The translations under genes were made by a program, and so were the position numbers. This document shows positions 1 to 7,527 of a stretch of DNA of 33,613 bases, one piece after another. Location of the stretch: the NCBI GenBank assembly GCA_029267355.1, contig JAJUJA010000011.1, forward strand, positions 1 through 33,613, read 5' to 3'. The notes beneath the pieces are model-generated. The model ran no database searches and had not been told where the DNA came from. It saw only the letters and a list, made by a program, of their open reading frames with translations. The DNA comes from Elusimicrobiota bacterium (GTDB lineage Bacteria; Elusimicrobiota; Elusimicrobia; Elusimicrobiales; UBA9959). The stretch's first letter is position 1, and the number at the start of each line of letters is the position of its first letter.

Positions 1-32
1 GATCAGGGGTTCGAATCCCCTTGAGGGCGCCA
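1..32 (+). tRNA. tRNA, 3' end only (partial)
   Basis: The first bases carry a complete T arm: a 5-bp stem (5-9 with 17-21) around the seven-base loop TTCGAAT. They are followed by the 3' half of an acceptor stem (TGAGGGC, 22-28), discriminator G29 and an encoded CCA (30-32). The 5' acceptor strand should therefore read GCCCTCA. The anticodon lies before the window, so the amino acid cannot be assigned. Confidence 0.88.
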
Positions 33-259
33 AGTTTTTTACAGTTCCCCCATCACGATCCCTCTTGCTTACCTCTTGACCGTTTTCCTCATACTAAGCC
101 GGTCTTTCATCGTGTGAAGCCGGTAAAAAAGTTTTGCACAAAGCAGTTTACTGAAGCTTCTTGAAAAAACCTCAGTTCAATGAGAAGTGAAATTTGCAGT
201 TTATCGATTTGCCTGCGCAGAAAAAGACGGCGCAAAGAAAAAGTTTTGCATGACAGCTG
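33..259. other. Intergenic region between tRNA and EIIA gene
   Basis: No gene is seen here. The 13-base string AAAAAGTTTTGCA occurs twice in direct orientation (126-138 and 238-250). A perfect 12-base palindrome TGACAGCTGTCA lies at 251-262 and covers the stop codon of the EIIA gene. No T-rich terminator is evident on either strand, and no integrase or second copy of the tRNA end was found. Confidence 0.5.
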
Positions 260-1030
260 TCAGCTTTTCACGGCTATGCAGTCGTAAAGGACTCGGCCCG
301 ATCTATATTTTGTACTTGATCTGACAAAAACCTTATATCCAGCGGCCTCAAAATCATATCTGTCTTCAAGAGACGGGACATCGGCTGATTCCAACACCCT
401 GATAAGCTCATCATTTTGCGAAAGAATTATGTGTCTGTATCCCGCGCCGGCAATAAGATAAAAGGGGATAAGGCGATCTAGATTACAGTTGACGCCGGAA
501 GGGACATCGGCAGCCATGGCCTGCCTGGCCTCAAGCTTTATCATTCTGGCCTTCGCCTTTGGAAGATTGACATCTATTGAGGAGGATACCCAATTTAACA
601 ACTCATTGCGCACATCATTAAGATTGGAAGCTTTCTCTATGTTTTCTATGCCTTTACCGGCCTGTATAGCTTTCGCCAATGCGGAGAGCTCTTTGAGATA
701 AACAATCCGCTGATTTCCGGGTATATAATACATCACAAGCAGGTGAACTTTGGCGCCGTCGGATGAGCCGTAGTCTATGCCGGCCGGACTCCAGCCCAGC
801 ACCGAGAACAACTCTCCCTCTTTGTCCACCCTGATATGCGGGCAGGCCCAGCCGCGGCCTATACCGGTATTAGCGGATCGCTCACGCTCAAGCACTCCCT
901 CAGCAACATCCCCGGCGACTTCCGGGATGGCTTCCATAATGCTGGCCAGATAGCGCAGAGCTTTCTCCTTATCTGTCTCAGGCAATTCTATCAATCTTCC
1001 GTCTTTCAGAGCAGTAAGTATGCTTTTCAT
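260..1030 (-). CDS. PTS EIIA type-2 (PtsN/fructose-like) domain protein
   Basis: The 256-residue product starts with an EIIA type-2 domain. The signature TGxGxGxAxPHxR is visible at about residues 55-67 (NTGIGRGWACPHIRV), with His65 as the expected phospho-accepting histidine. The second half (about 150-256) matches nothing I recognise. An EIIA-Ntr protein of E. coli is about 163 residues, so this one carries an extra domain. The ATG at 1030 is chosen because it overlaps the ATPase stop as TGATG and has GGAG about 10 bases upstream; the ORF extends 28 codons further but those lie inside the ATPase gene. No EI or HPr gene is in the window. In other bacteria EIIA-Ntr proteins regulate K+ transport, so a regulatory role on the coupled Mg2+ ATPase is plausible. 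That is inference. Confidence 0.85.
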   Translation of the reverse strand: MKSILTALKDGRLIELPETDKEKALRYLASIMEAIPEVAGDVAEGVLERERSANTGIGRGWACPHIRVDKEGELFSVLGWSPAGIDYGSSDGAKVHLLVMYYIPGNQRIVYLKELSALAKAIQAGKGIENIEKASNLNDVRNELLNWVSSSIDVNLPKAKARMIKLEARQAMAADVPSGVNCNLDRLIPFYLIAGAGYRHIILSQNDELIRVLESADVPSLEDRYDFEAAGYKVFVRSSTKYRSGRVLYDCIAVKS

Positions 1031-3681
1031 CAGTCGTCTCCGTACCTGCGGTAAAACCAGACCTTCACGCCATGCGTCATAGCCGCGTAAACGGCCATAA
1101 AACCGGTTATCCACAGCCAGTAAACCCCGGGAAGGGGCACCATACCAAGCTTATCGGAAAAGTGAGAATACGGCAAATAAATTCCTACGGCGATCACCGC
1201 TGCGGTAGTTACGATCATCGGCAGCGAAGGCATACTCTGCAGGAACGGTATCTTCTTCGTGCGGATGATGTAGACAATGAAGGTCTGCGTAAGCAGAGAT
1301 TCCACGAACCAGCCGGTATGAAAAAGCTTTTCCAGATAAGGGGCATTAGCCCCGCCGTCCTTGAACGCTATGCAGCCGAAAAAGTAGAGCATCAGGAAGT
1401 AGGTGGCATAATCAAAGATCGAACTGATAGGTCCGACGAAGAGCATGAATTTCTTGATATTGTCTATGTTCCACTTCTTAGGTTTGGCGAGATAATCCGC
1501 ATCCACATTATCCATCGGAATGCCGGTCTGGGAAATATCATAGAGCAGATTATTCATCAGTATCTGTATCGGCAGCATGGGAAGGAAAGGCAGGAAATAG
1601 CTTCCGCCTACCACGCTGAACATATTGCCGAAATTTGAGCTGGCCCCCATCTTGATGTACTTGGTGATGTTTCCGAAAACGCGGCGGCCCTCGGTAATGC
1701 CGTCCTCCAGCACCGTCAGGCTTTTCTCCAGCAGGATTATGTCGGCTGACTCCTTGGCCACATCTACCGCAGTATCCACAGAAATACCGACATCCGCCAG
1801 ATTCAGAGCAGGCGCGTCATTGATGCCGTCGCCCATATAACCCACAACGTGCCCGGCTTTCTGCAAAGCGGATATTACCTGTTCTTTCTGAGACGGCGAA
1901 AGTCTGGCGAATATAGTGTGTTCCTCAGCAGCCTTCATTATGCCTGTTTCATCCATCAGAGCCAGCTGGCTTCCGGTGATGACGCCGCCTGCTTTCAGAC
2001 CGACATCGCCGCAGATTTTCTGTGTAACAAGCTCATTATCTCCCGTAAGAATCTTTATTGACACGCCCATGCCGGTAAGACTGGACAGCGCCTTGGCCGC
2101 AGAATCTTTGGGCGGGTCAAAGAAAGCAAGATAACCAAGCAGCACCATGCCAGCCTCATCCTTGATGCCGAATGCGGTTTTATCCCGCGGGAACTCCCGG
2201 TAAGCCACCGCCAATACCCTGTAGCCGCTCCGGGAGAGGCGCTCATATTCCTCCATCAGGTCGCGCCTTATAACGTCTATCAGGGGAAGCACCTCGCCGT
2301 CTATCTGGTAGGAGCTGCAGGCAGCATAAACTTCCTCCACCGCTCCCTTCGTAATCATGATATGCGCGTCTTCATGCTCAATGACCACCGACATGCGTTT
2401 ACGCTGAAAATCGTATGGGATTTCATCCACCTTGCGCGCTGCCCGCTCCACGTCAAGATCAGTATGCGACAGGATAGAGCGGTCCAGCAGATTGCGCAAT
2501 CCTGTCTGGTAATAGCTGTTCATATAGGCATAGCGCAGCACATCTTCGCTAGGCTGATTGGCCACATCAACGAATTTCTCCAGAACAACGCGGTCCTGAG
2601 TGATAGTGCCGGTCTTGTCCGTGCATAGCACGTCTATGGCGCCGAAGTTCTGAATGGAACTGAGGCGTTTGACGATGACCTTCTTTTTTGCCATGGATAA
2701 GGCGCCCTTGGAGAGATTCACGGTAAGTATCATAGGCAGCATCTCAGGGGTCAGGCCTACAGCCACGGAAAGCGAAAAAAGCAGAGCATCGGCCCAGTCA
2801 TGTTTAGTGAGGCCGACGATAAGGAAAACCAGACTGACCATCACTATCATAAACCGGATCATAAGCCAGGTAAAACCCTGTATCCCGCGGTCAAAGCTGG
2901 TTTGAGTTTTCTCTCCGGCCAACTTGGCGGAAATGGATCCCAAATAGGTTCTCTCTCCGGTATTTACAGCCACGCCCCGCGCAGTGCCGCTCACCACATA
3001 GCTGCCCTGAAAGCAGGCATTAGGCAGTTCTATGACCGAGCCCGGAGCTTTCCCGTTAAGCTCAGCTGTCTTTTCTATCGGCATTGACTCGCCGGTAAGC
3101 GCAGACTGGCTCAGAAAGAAGTCCTTGGCCGATATAAGGCGCAGGTCAGCCGGGATTATAGCTCCTGCATTGAGCAATACTATGTCGCCGGGCACCAGGT
3201 CTACGGTGGGGATATCAGTTTCCTTGCCGTCGCGCAATACAAGCGTGCTGGACTGTACCAGTTCCTGCAGTTTTTCCACGGCCTTGCCTGAGCGTGTCTC
3301 CTGCACATAAGCCAGCAATACGCTCAGAATCACCATCGCGCCCACCACTACTGTGGAGCGCAAGTCGCCCATCCACAAGGAAAGGCCCGCTATCACCAGC
3401 AATTGCACGGCCAGCGGGTTCTTGAAGCGTTCCAGGATGTCAAAAAAGAAAAATTTCTTCTCTTTCTTAGATAGCGCATTGAAGCCCCAGCGCTACCTGG
3501 CAGCAGCAGCCTGCTGCGAAGACAGGCCGGAATAGCCGGCGCCGAGCATCTCCAGCGCCTTATGTACAGGGATTGAGCATATTTCCAGCAGGCGGCGGTC
3601 GTTTTCTGAGACCACCGAAGACTTATCCTTTACGTCCCGCCTGACCAGCGAGGGAACAAGTTTGGCAAACGGAAACTTCAT
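1030..3681 (-). pseudogene. mgtA: MgtA-type Mg2+-importing P-type ATPase with in-frame TAG at codon 63
   Basis: From ATG 3681 to the stop at 1030 the frame encodes about 883 residues, close to enterobacterial MgtA (about 898), but codon 63 is TAG (3495-3493). Homology continues in the same frame on both sides: AAAAR-stop-RWGFNALSKKEK, then the membrane helices. Downstream are the P-type phosphorylation motif DKTGTITQD, the hinge GDGINDAPAL and the family-specific PMDNVDADYLAKPKKW near the C-terminal helices. The family imports Mg2+ across the inner membrane using ATP. The second part alone would have to start at GTG 3408, which has no Shine-Dalgarno and would lose the N-terminus. TAG is an ordinary stop elsewhere here (AzgA, MscS, clostripain genes). 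Readthrough, a recent nonsense mutation or a base-call error are all possible. Codons are richer in CGC, CTG and ATC than in most neighbours. Confidence 0.8.
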
Positions 3682-3687
3682 GGGCAC

Positions 3688-3717
3688 ATTATAGCTTTTG
3701 TATCCGGTAACGGACAA
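3688..3717 (-). promoter_or_regulatory. Promoter of the mgtA-like gene (leaderless geometry)
   Basis: On the minus strand TTGTCC (3717-3712, 4 of 6 to the -35 consensus) is followed after 18 bases by a perfect TATAAT (3693-3688). Six bases later comes ATG at 3681. The expected start of transcription is at or next to the A of that ATG, and no Shine-Dalgarno is present. This also argues against the longer ORF start at 3717, which would lie inside the promoter. Confidence 0.6.
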
Positions 3718-3824
3718 GGTATACCCGCATTTTCCGCCGCGCCTTCAGCCTCGTTTTCGGAACCATCCTGGGAAGAACTCTTTTTTGTCGGCCAGGCTGA
3801 GGAGATATTTGGACCGCTTCCCTG

Positions 3825-4022
3825 TTATAAATCTAATCTTTTGGCAGGCTCAGTTGAAGGGCTTTTTCGAGTTTGAAGCGGAATTTTTTCATAATGCGCA
3901 ATGGGATGTTTTCTTTTGTAATCCAAAAGATCGTCAAGCGAAGCTGCCCGCAGTATTGATTCAGGTTTTATCTTGAAGGCTGCGTTCTCATCGTATTTTT
4001 TATTTCTATGCAGTGTCTTCAT
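3825..4022 (-). CDS. Small hypothetical protein, 65 residues
   Basis: This small ORF encodes a 65-residue, lysine- and arginine-rich, hydrophilic protein with no signal peptide or membrane segment. I do not recognise a family. ATG 4022 is preferred over the longer ORF start at 4043, because GGAGG (4032-4028) sits five bases upstream of it. A TATAAT box on the same strand (4048-4043) would start a transcript about 14 bases before the SD-ATG unit. The gene precedes the MgtA-type ATPase gene on the same strand by about 140 bases, but the ATPase has its own promoter, so a joint function is only a possibility. The good ribosome-binding site and promoter are the evidence that it is real. Confidence 0.5.
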   Translation of the reverse strand: MKTLHRNKKYDENAAFKIKPESILRAASLDDLLDYKRKHPIAHYEKIPLQTRKSPSTEPAKRLDL

Positions 4023-4042
4023 TGATTCCTCCAACCTGTTCA

Positions 4043-4048
4043 ATTATA
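4043..4048 (-). promoter_or_regulatory. -10 element upstream of the 65-residue ORF
   Basis: A perfect TATAAT reads on the minus strand at 4048-4043. A -35 element at the usual distance is weak. It would give a short leader containing GGAGG and then ATG 4022. Confidence 0.4.
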
Positions 4049-4260
4049 CGCTAATCTTCTATCTGTTTCTAAACGGCGCGCTGTAAATAACGATAATGGC
4101 CGAAAGCACGAGTAAAAATGCCGATTTTGATGCGCAGACTCTCATATTCTGCCTCAATATCAGTCGAGAATAGAAAAGCGGATATCAATAGGACCTTGGA
4201 CCCTTTAATTTTTCATGGAAACAAATTACAATCTAGAAGTTGAGTTAAGGGAGGTAAGGA

Positions 4261-5364
4261 ATGAATAAAGCTCTTTTTTTACTGCCTTTTTTTCTGGTTC
4301 AATCAGTTTTTTCCGCTGATTTGCAGCCCATAAGCGCAAAAGCTCTCAAGGATGCCGGACAATCCCTGCCGAATCCTTCGGCAAAAATCGTAACCAGGCA
4401 TATATGGATGAGCGTAAGAAACAATCCTTCATGGAAAGAAGTTGAAGCAAATGATTACGCCGAAAGGATTGAGGCCAGAGTGAGAATGTCCTTCAAAGAC
4501 AGTTTTGATGTCACTTTAAGGGCTGATTCCCAAACATCATGGGGAGATATAAGGAAAAACGGAAATTACTACACCTTCAGCGCCTCAGGCATATATCTGA
4601 ATATGAGCAAAACAGGAGATTCTTATTTCATAAACGGCAATATCAACGAAAACGGGAAAACAAGTTTTATATCTGTCACTATGAGCAGGAGATTTGACGA
4701 TTATTCCTTCAGCCTTTTCGGCTCCGGAATAAATCTATATACGGACGAACATTCAATAAACGGAAATTATGACGCTGAAAGCTATTCCAAAAAAGCCGTA
4801 GCTGCGGTCGTTTCTATGTGTCTGGCCGTGCAGGCTGAAAAAGGCCAGCCGAAACCTGAGACAAAGACCGCCTCTCAAGGACAAAGAGTATGGTTTACAT
4901 TCAGGCCGGGATTCGGCGCTTTCAGCGATATGGAGGCCTCGGAACCGTGGCTTAAAAGCGAAGTGAAAATAAGAAAAGTATTTGACAAGGATTTTGATGT
5001 AGAGATAAATATTGATAATAACAGGCAATTCGGCAGAATAAGCAATTTCTTTTCAGACAGAATAGAGCTGAGAGCGTCAAGAACTGATTTGCGTCTTGAA
5101 GAGTGGGCCGGACAGTTTGAAATAAAGGGGAGCGTAGAAACCCCATCATCCGAGAATGGAGAAAAGTATATAAGCCTGAGAGCCGATAAACGTTTCAATG
5201 ACGACGCTTCATTTTACATATATGACAAGGGAATACGCCTCAATATAGACAAAAACTCTGTATACGGAGAGGCCGACTTAAAAACCTATCCCAGAGAAGC
5301 GCTGGCTGCCATAACATCGCTGTTTATGGCCTATCAGCAGCTTCATCCGCAAAATCCAAAGTAA
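4261..5364 (+). CDS. Secreted protein with two tandem copies of an unknown domain
   Basis: The 367-residue product begins with a typical signal peptide (hydrophobic stretch about 4-17, likely cleavage near VFSAD at 17-20). Next comes the motif ISAKALKDAGQSLPNP (24-39), which also occurs in the clostripain-like protein encoded at 29608-30990. The rest is a duplication: residues 46-191 align with 208-360 throughout. Examples are SISVTMSRRFDDYSF-like against ISLRADKRFNDDASF, and SGINLYTDEHSINGNYDAESY against KGIRLNIDKNSVYGEADLKTY. Alternating polar and hydrophobic residues suggest beta-strands. I do not recognise the domain and assign no function. The start is supported by GGGAGG about 7 bases before ATG 4261. 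A strong terminator follows, so the gene appears monocistronic. Confidence 0.85.
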   Translation: MNKALFLLPFFLVQSVFSADLQPISAKALKDAGQSLPNPSAKIVTRHIWMSVRNNPSWKEVEANDYAERIEARVRMSFKDSFDVTLRADSQTSWGDIRKNGNYYTFSASGIYLNMSKTGDSYFINGNINENGKTSFISVTMSRRFDDYSFSLFGSGINLYTDEHSINGNYDAESYSKKAVAAVVSMCLAVQAEKGQPKPETKTASQGQRVWFTFRPGFGAFSDMEASEPWLKSEVKIRKVFDKDFDVEINIDNNRQFGRISNFFSDRIELRASRTDLRLEEWAGQFEIKGSVETPSSENGEKYISLRADKRFNDDASFYIYDKGIRLNIDKNSVYGEADLKTYPREALAAITSLFMAYQQLHPQNPK

Positions 5365-5384
5365 TTTTGCCTTAGCAATCAGGA

Positions 5385-5418
5385 TAAAAAAGCCGGGATT
5401 AATTCCCGGCTTTTTTTA
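5385..5418 (+). terminator. Rho-independent terminator
   Basis: An 8-bp stem AGCCGGGA (5391-5398) pairs with TCCCGGCT (5404-5411) around a 5-base loop and is followed by a run of T. It ends the transcript of the secreted duplicated-domain protein and insulates it from the Fur promoter just downstream. Confidence 0.9.
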
Positions 5419-5432
5419 TTTTCCGTTTTTTC

Positions 5433-5461
5433 TTGACAATGTCTAAATTTAGATGTATAAT
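5433..5461 (+). promoter_or_regulatory. Consensus sigma-70 promoter with palindromic operator for the fur-family gene
   Basis: TTGACA (5433-5438), a 17-base spacer and TATAAT (5456-5461) match the vegetative consensus perfectly. The spacer contains the perfect 12-base palindrome TCTAAATTTAGA (5442-5453), a likely binding site for a dimeric repressor. Autorepression by the Fur-like protein encoded directly downstream is the simplest idea. The ATG at 5468 follows the -10 by six bases, so the mRNA is probably leaderless. Confidence 0.8.
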
Positions 5462-5467
5462 AAAAAT

Positions 5468-5905
5468 ATGCATGAAACGGCGCAAATTTTAAGAGATAAA
5501 AAAATAAGACCAACGCTCACAAGGCTTGCCGTCGGAGAAGTCTTCTTTAAAAGTTTTGACCATCCGTCTGCAGAGGATATGGTCTCAAAGCTAAAAAAAG
5601 TATCCCCATGCATATCCAGAGCAACCGTCTACAATACTCTTGAGCTTTTTGTTAAAAAAGGGCTTGCCAGCAAGAGAGCTTTAAAAGCCGGCGGCGTAAT
5701 ATACGATCCTGTTGTTTCCCCTCATCATCATTTTCTGGATAAAGAATCAGGGAAAATATATGATATACCATGGGATTTGGCGAAGCTGCCGGGGAAAATA
5801 GATTTGCCGGGCTTTGAAGTTGAGGATTATTATCTTGTAATAACAGGCAAAAAAACAAGGAGGACAAATGGTACCCAACAAAAAAATGGAAGAAATGCTC
5901 AATAA
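5468..5905 (+). CDS. Fur/PerR-family transcriptional regulator
   Basis: The 145-residue product has the Fur-family layout. A winged-helix part carries the recognition helix ISRATVYNTLELFVKKGL (49-66). A metal-binding and dimerisation part carries HHHF (86-89) and ends in GFEVEDYYLVITG. The structural-zinc CxxC pairs found in E. coli Fur and B. subtilis PerR are absent: the first is replaced by LDKESG, and the second, after VITG, is missing. This resembles the zinc-cysteine-free Fur branch of alphaproteobacteria. ATG 5468 is preferred over 5453, since 5453 lies inside the promoter spacer. The 3' end overlaps the ferritin gene by 38 bases in another frame, so the last 17 or so residues (TRRTNGTQQKNGRNAQ region) are probably a non-conserved tail. 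An iron- or peroxide-responsive role is inferred from the family and from ferritin next door. Confidence 0.9.
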   Translation: MHETAQILRDKKIRPTLTRLAVGEVFFKSFDHPSAEDMVSKLKKVSPCISRATVYNTLELFVKKGLASKRALKAGGVIYDPVVSPHHHFLDKESGKIYDIPWDLAKLPGKIDLPGFEVEDYYLVITGKKTRRTNGTQQKNGRNAQ

Positions 5906-6362
5906 GCAGCTTAACTCGGAGTTTTATAACTCCCATCTCTATCTCGCCATGGCCGCATGGTTTGAAGGTCAAAATCTGCCGGGCTTTGCTTCATGGATGG
6001 AAATACAGGCAGAGGAAGAGAGAAAGCATGCTCTCAAAATATACAATCACCTTAAAGAGAGAAGAGGCAATATAAAAATATCTCAGGTTCCACTACCCCC
6101 CTCCGAATATAAAAGCGCCCTTGAAGTTTTCCAGGCCGCCTATGATCACGAGGTTTCAGTAAGCCGGGAAATAAATAACCTTATGGAAGCGGCTCTGGCC
6201 GAAAAAGATTATGCGGCCGTACAGCTTCTGAACTGGTTCGTAAATGAGCAAGTTGAGGAAGAAGCCCAGACCGACGCCGTATTGCAGCAGTTAAAGATGA
6301 TAGGCGAATCCAGGGGCAGCCTGATGTATATAGACAGACATATGGCAAAGAGAAAAGAATAA
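5868..6362 (+). CDS. ftnA: Non-haem ferritin (FtnA type)
   Basis: This is a 164-residue ferritin that oxidises Fe2+ and stores iron in a 24-subunit cytoplasmic shell. The ferroxidase ligands line up with E. coli FtnA with an offset of one: Glu18, Glu51, His54, Glu95, Gln128 and Glu131. It lacks the haem-binding methionine layout of bacterioferritin and has the length of FtnA. AAGGAGG lies 6-12 bases before ATG 5868, inside the end of the Fur-family gene, giving a 38-base overlap and probably a shared transcript from the promoter at 5433. The arrangement suggests that the regulator controls both itself and iron storage. A GC-rich hairpin follows the stop. Confidence 0.95.
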   Translation: MVPNKKMEEMLNKQLNSEFYNSHLYLAMAAWFEGQNLPGFASWMEIQAEEERKHALKIYNHLKERRGNIKISQVPLPPSEYKSALEVFQAAYDHEVSVSREINNLMEAALAEKDYAAVQLLNWFVNEQVEEEAQTDAVLQQLKMIGESRGSLMYIDRHMAKRKE

Positions 6363-6383
6363 ATCTCTGATCTATAAGCCGTA

Positions 6384-6420
6384 CCCCCCCCGTTTTTAAT
6401 AAACGGGGGGGGGTTATTTT
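6384..6420. terminator. GC-tract hairpin terminator after ferritin gene
   Basis: Eight C, G and TTT (6385-6396) pair with AAA, C and eight of nine G (6402-6413) around a 5-base loop. A weak T-rich tail (GTTATTTT) follows on the plus strand. On the minus strand the same structure lies downstream of the metallo-beta-lactamase-fold gene, so it may work in both directions. Confidence 0.75.
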
Positions 6421-6421
6421 G

Positions 6422-6441
6422 CGCGACAGGACGCTGTCGCG
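6422..6441. terminator. Second hairpin in the convergent 3' region
   Basis: CGCGACAG (6422-6429) pairs perfectly with CTGTCGCG (6434-6441) around the loop GACG. On the minus strand it comes before the GC-tract hairpin and is followed by CAAAATAA. It may help end the transcript of the metallo-beta-lactamase-fold gene, although no good T-run follows. Confidence 0.5.
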
Positions 6442-6504
6442 GATGTCTGCTAAGCTTTTTGTATGGGGATTTTAAATTTCAAAATTTGTCTCTCTGAAAA
6501 CAGG

Positions 6505-7527
6505 TCAAAATCCCGCCTGTTGAGGGTATTCACAATAGAAAATTTTATCTCCTGGTATGAAAACGGAAGTGCCGTCCCTGTCGGTTCTGAAAACCCTCGC
6601 GCCGATATTTTCCAGTCTGCCCAGCGTAGCGTCGGAAGGATGGCCGTAGCTGTTTTTCCCTACGGAAATATAGGCAAGCTTTGGAGAAACATAGGAGAGA
6701 AATTTTTCGGAAGAGGAAGTGGAGCTTCCGTGATGGCCGACTTTAAGGACATCGGAACGCAATTCATCCCTGTATTTATCGGCTATCAAATTTTCAGTTT
6801 CCCCCTGAGCATCGCCCATAAAAAGCATGGAAACATTCTGATAAGTCATTTTCATAACTATGGAACAGTTATTGAGGATCTCCCCCTGAGAAGTCTGACT
6901 TTCCTGACTGCAGGAGTTAAGTATCTTAACTTTAACCCCCTCAGCCCAGTCAAGTTCCTGTCCTTCAACCGGATAAAAGATATTTATGCCGGGCTCCGCC
7001 GCGGCTGTATCTCTGAATTTTTTAAGCGTGGAAGAAGAGGGGTTATTCACTTTTGTATCGTAGAAATTGGAAACGGAAAGATTATCAAAGACATATTGAA
7101 GCCCTTTAAAATGATCTGTATGCGGATGTGTCAAAACCACATAATCTATGGAGGAAATATTATGTCCGGTTAAAAACTTGGCGAGATTTGACGAGGCGGA
7201 AGAGGATGGCCCGCCGTCTATGAGAACTGTTTTGCAATTGGGCAAAACAATAAACTCGCTGTCGCCCTGTCCGACATTTATGAAAGTTACTGAAAACTCG
7301 CAGGCGCCGCGTTGAGTTTGCGAAGAATTATCGCTTTCATAGTAGGGGACGGGCAGGGTCTCCTTTTGTGAATTATCAAAAATGGAAAAATAATTTGAAA
7401 ATTTACCGTCAAAATCAGGCAGTTCCTTAATTTCCAGGGAGAAAACAGGCAAGGAAGATAAAAAAAACAATTGCACAAAAAGGACTGAAAGTGAAAGACG
7501 GACTTTTATTTTTGAGGGAATAAACAT
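6505..7527 (-). CDS. Exported metallo-beta-lactamase-fold hydrolase (ComEC C-terminal-like)
   Basis: The 340-residue product has a basic N-terminus and hydrophobic core (about 7-30, FSLE cleavage region) typical of a signal peptide. It is followed by a metallo-beta-lactamase domain of the kind found at the C-terminus of ComEC: FINVGQGDS (83-90), the metal site THPHTDH (His134, His136, Asp138, His139), MGDA (Asp239) and KVGHHGS (His265/266). No ComEC membrane domain is attached, so this is the stand-alone secreted form. Its substrate is unknown; nucleic acid or a phosphodiester is a family-based guess. ATG 7527 is chosen because GGAGG lies five bases upstream; the GTG two codons earlier is inside that site. 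The leader contains hairpins and a stretch complementary to the ribosome-binding region, hinting at post-transcriptional control. Confidence 0.88.
   Translation of the reverse strand: MFIPSKIKVRLSLSVLFVQLFFLSSLPVFSLEIKELPDFDGKFSNYFSIFDNSQKETLPVPYYESDNSSQTQRGACEFSVTFINVGQGDSEFIVLPNCKTVLIDGGPSSSASSNLAKFLTGHNISSIDYVVLTHPHTDHFKGLQYVFDNLSVSNFYDTKVNNPSSSTLKKFRDTAAAEPGINIFYPVEGQELDWAEGVKVKILNSCSQESQTSQGEILNNCSIVMKMTYQNVSMLFMGDAQGETENLIADKYRDELRSDVLKVGHHGSSTSSSEKFLSYVSPKLAYISVGKNSYGHPSDATLGRLENIGARVFRTDRDGTSVFIPGDKIFYCEYPQQAGF

Noticed and set aside
1-259. Prophage or island attachment site at the tRNA end
   Set aside because: No integrase and no second copy of the tRNA 3' sequence are in the window; only the 13-base direct repeats at 126 and 238 were seen, which do not match the tRNA.
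1072-1638. 188-codon plus-strand open frame
   Set aside because: It is antisense to the conserved C-terminal helices of the MgtA-type ATPase and has no ribosome-binding site or family resemblance.
3493-3495. TAG decoded as pyrrolysine
   Set aside because: The position is not catalytic in MgtA, pyrrolysine is confined to a few protein families, and no pyl genes are in the window.
3409-3717. Separate small protein gene upstream of a shorter ATPase
   Set aside because: The 74-codon frame ending at 3493 is in the same frame as the ATPase and carries the ATPase N-terminus, so it is one interrupted gene.
5453-5467. Earlier ATG start for the Fur-family gene
   Set aside because: It lies inside the spacer of the perfect promoter and could not be on the mRNA.
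6463-7173. 236-codon plus-strand open frame
   Set aside because: It lies opposite the metallo-beta-lactamase-fold gene, whose motifs are unmistakable; the plus-strand translation has no recognisable domain.
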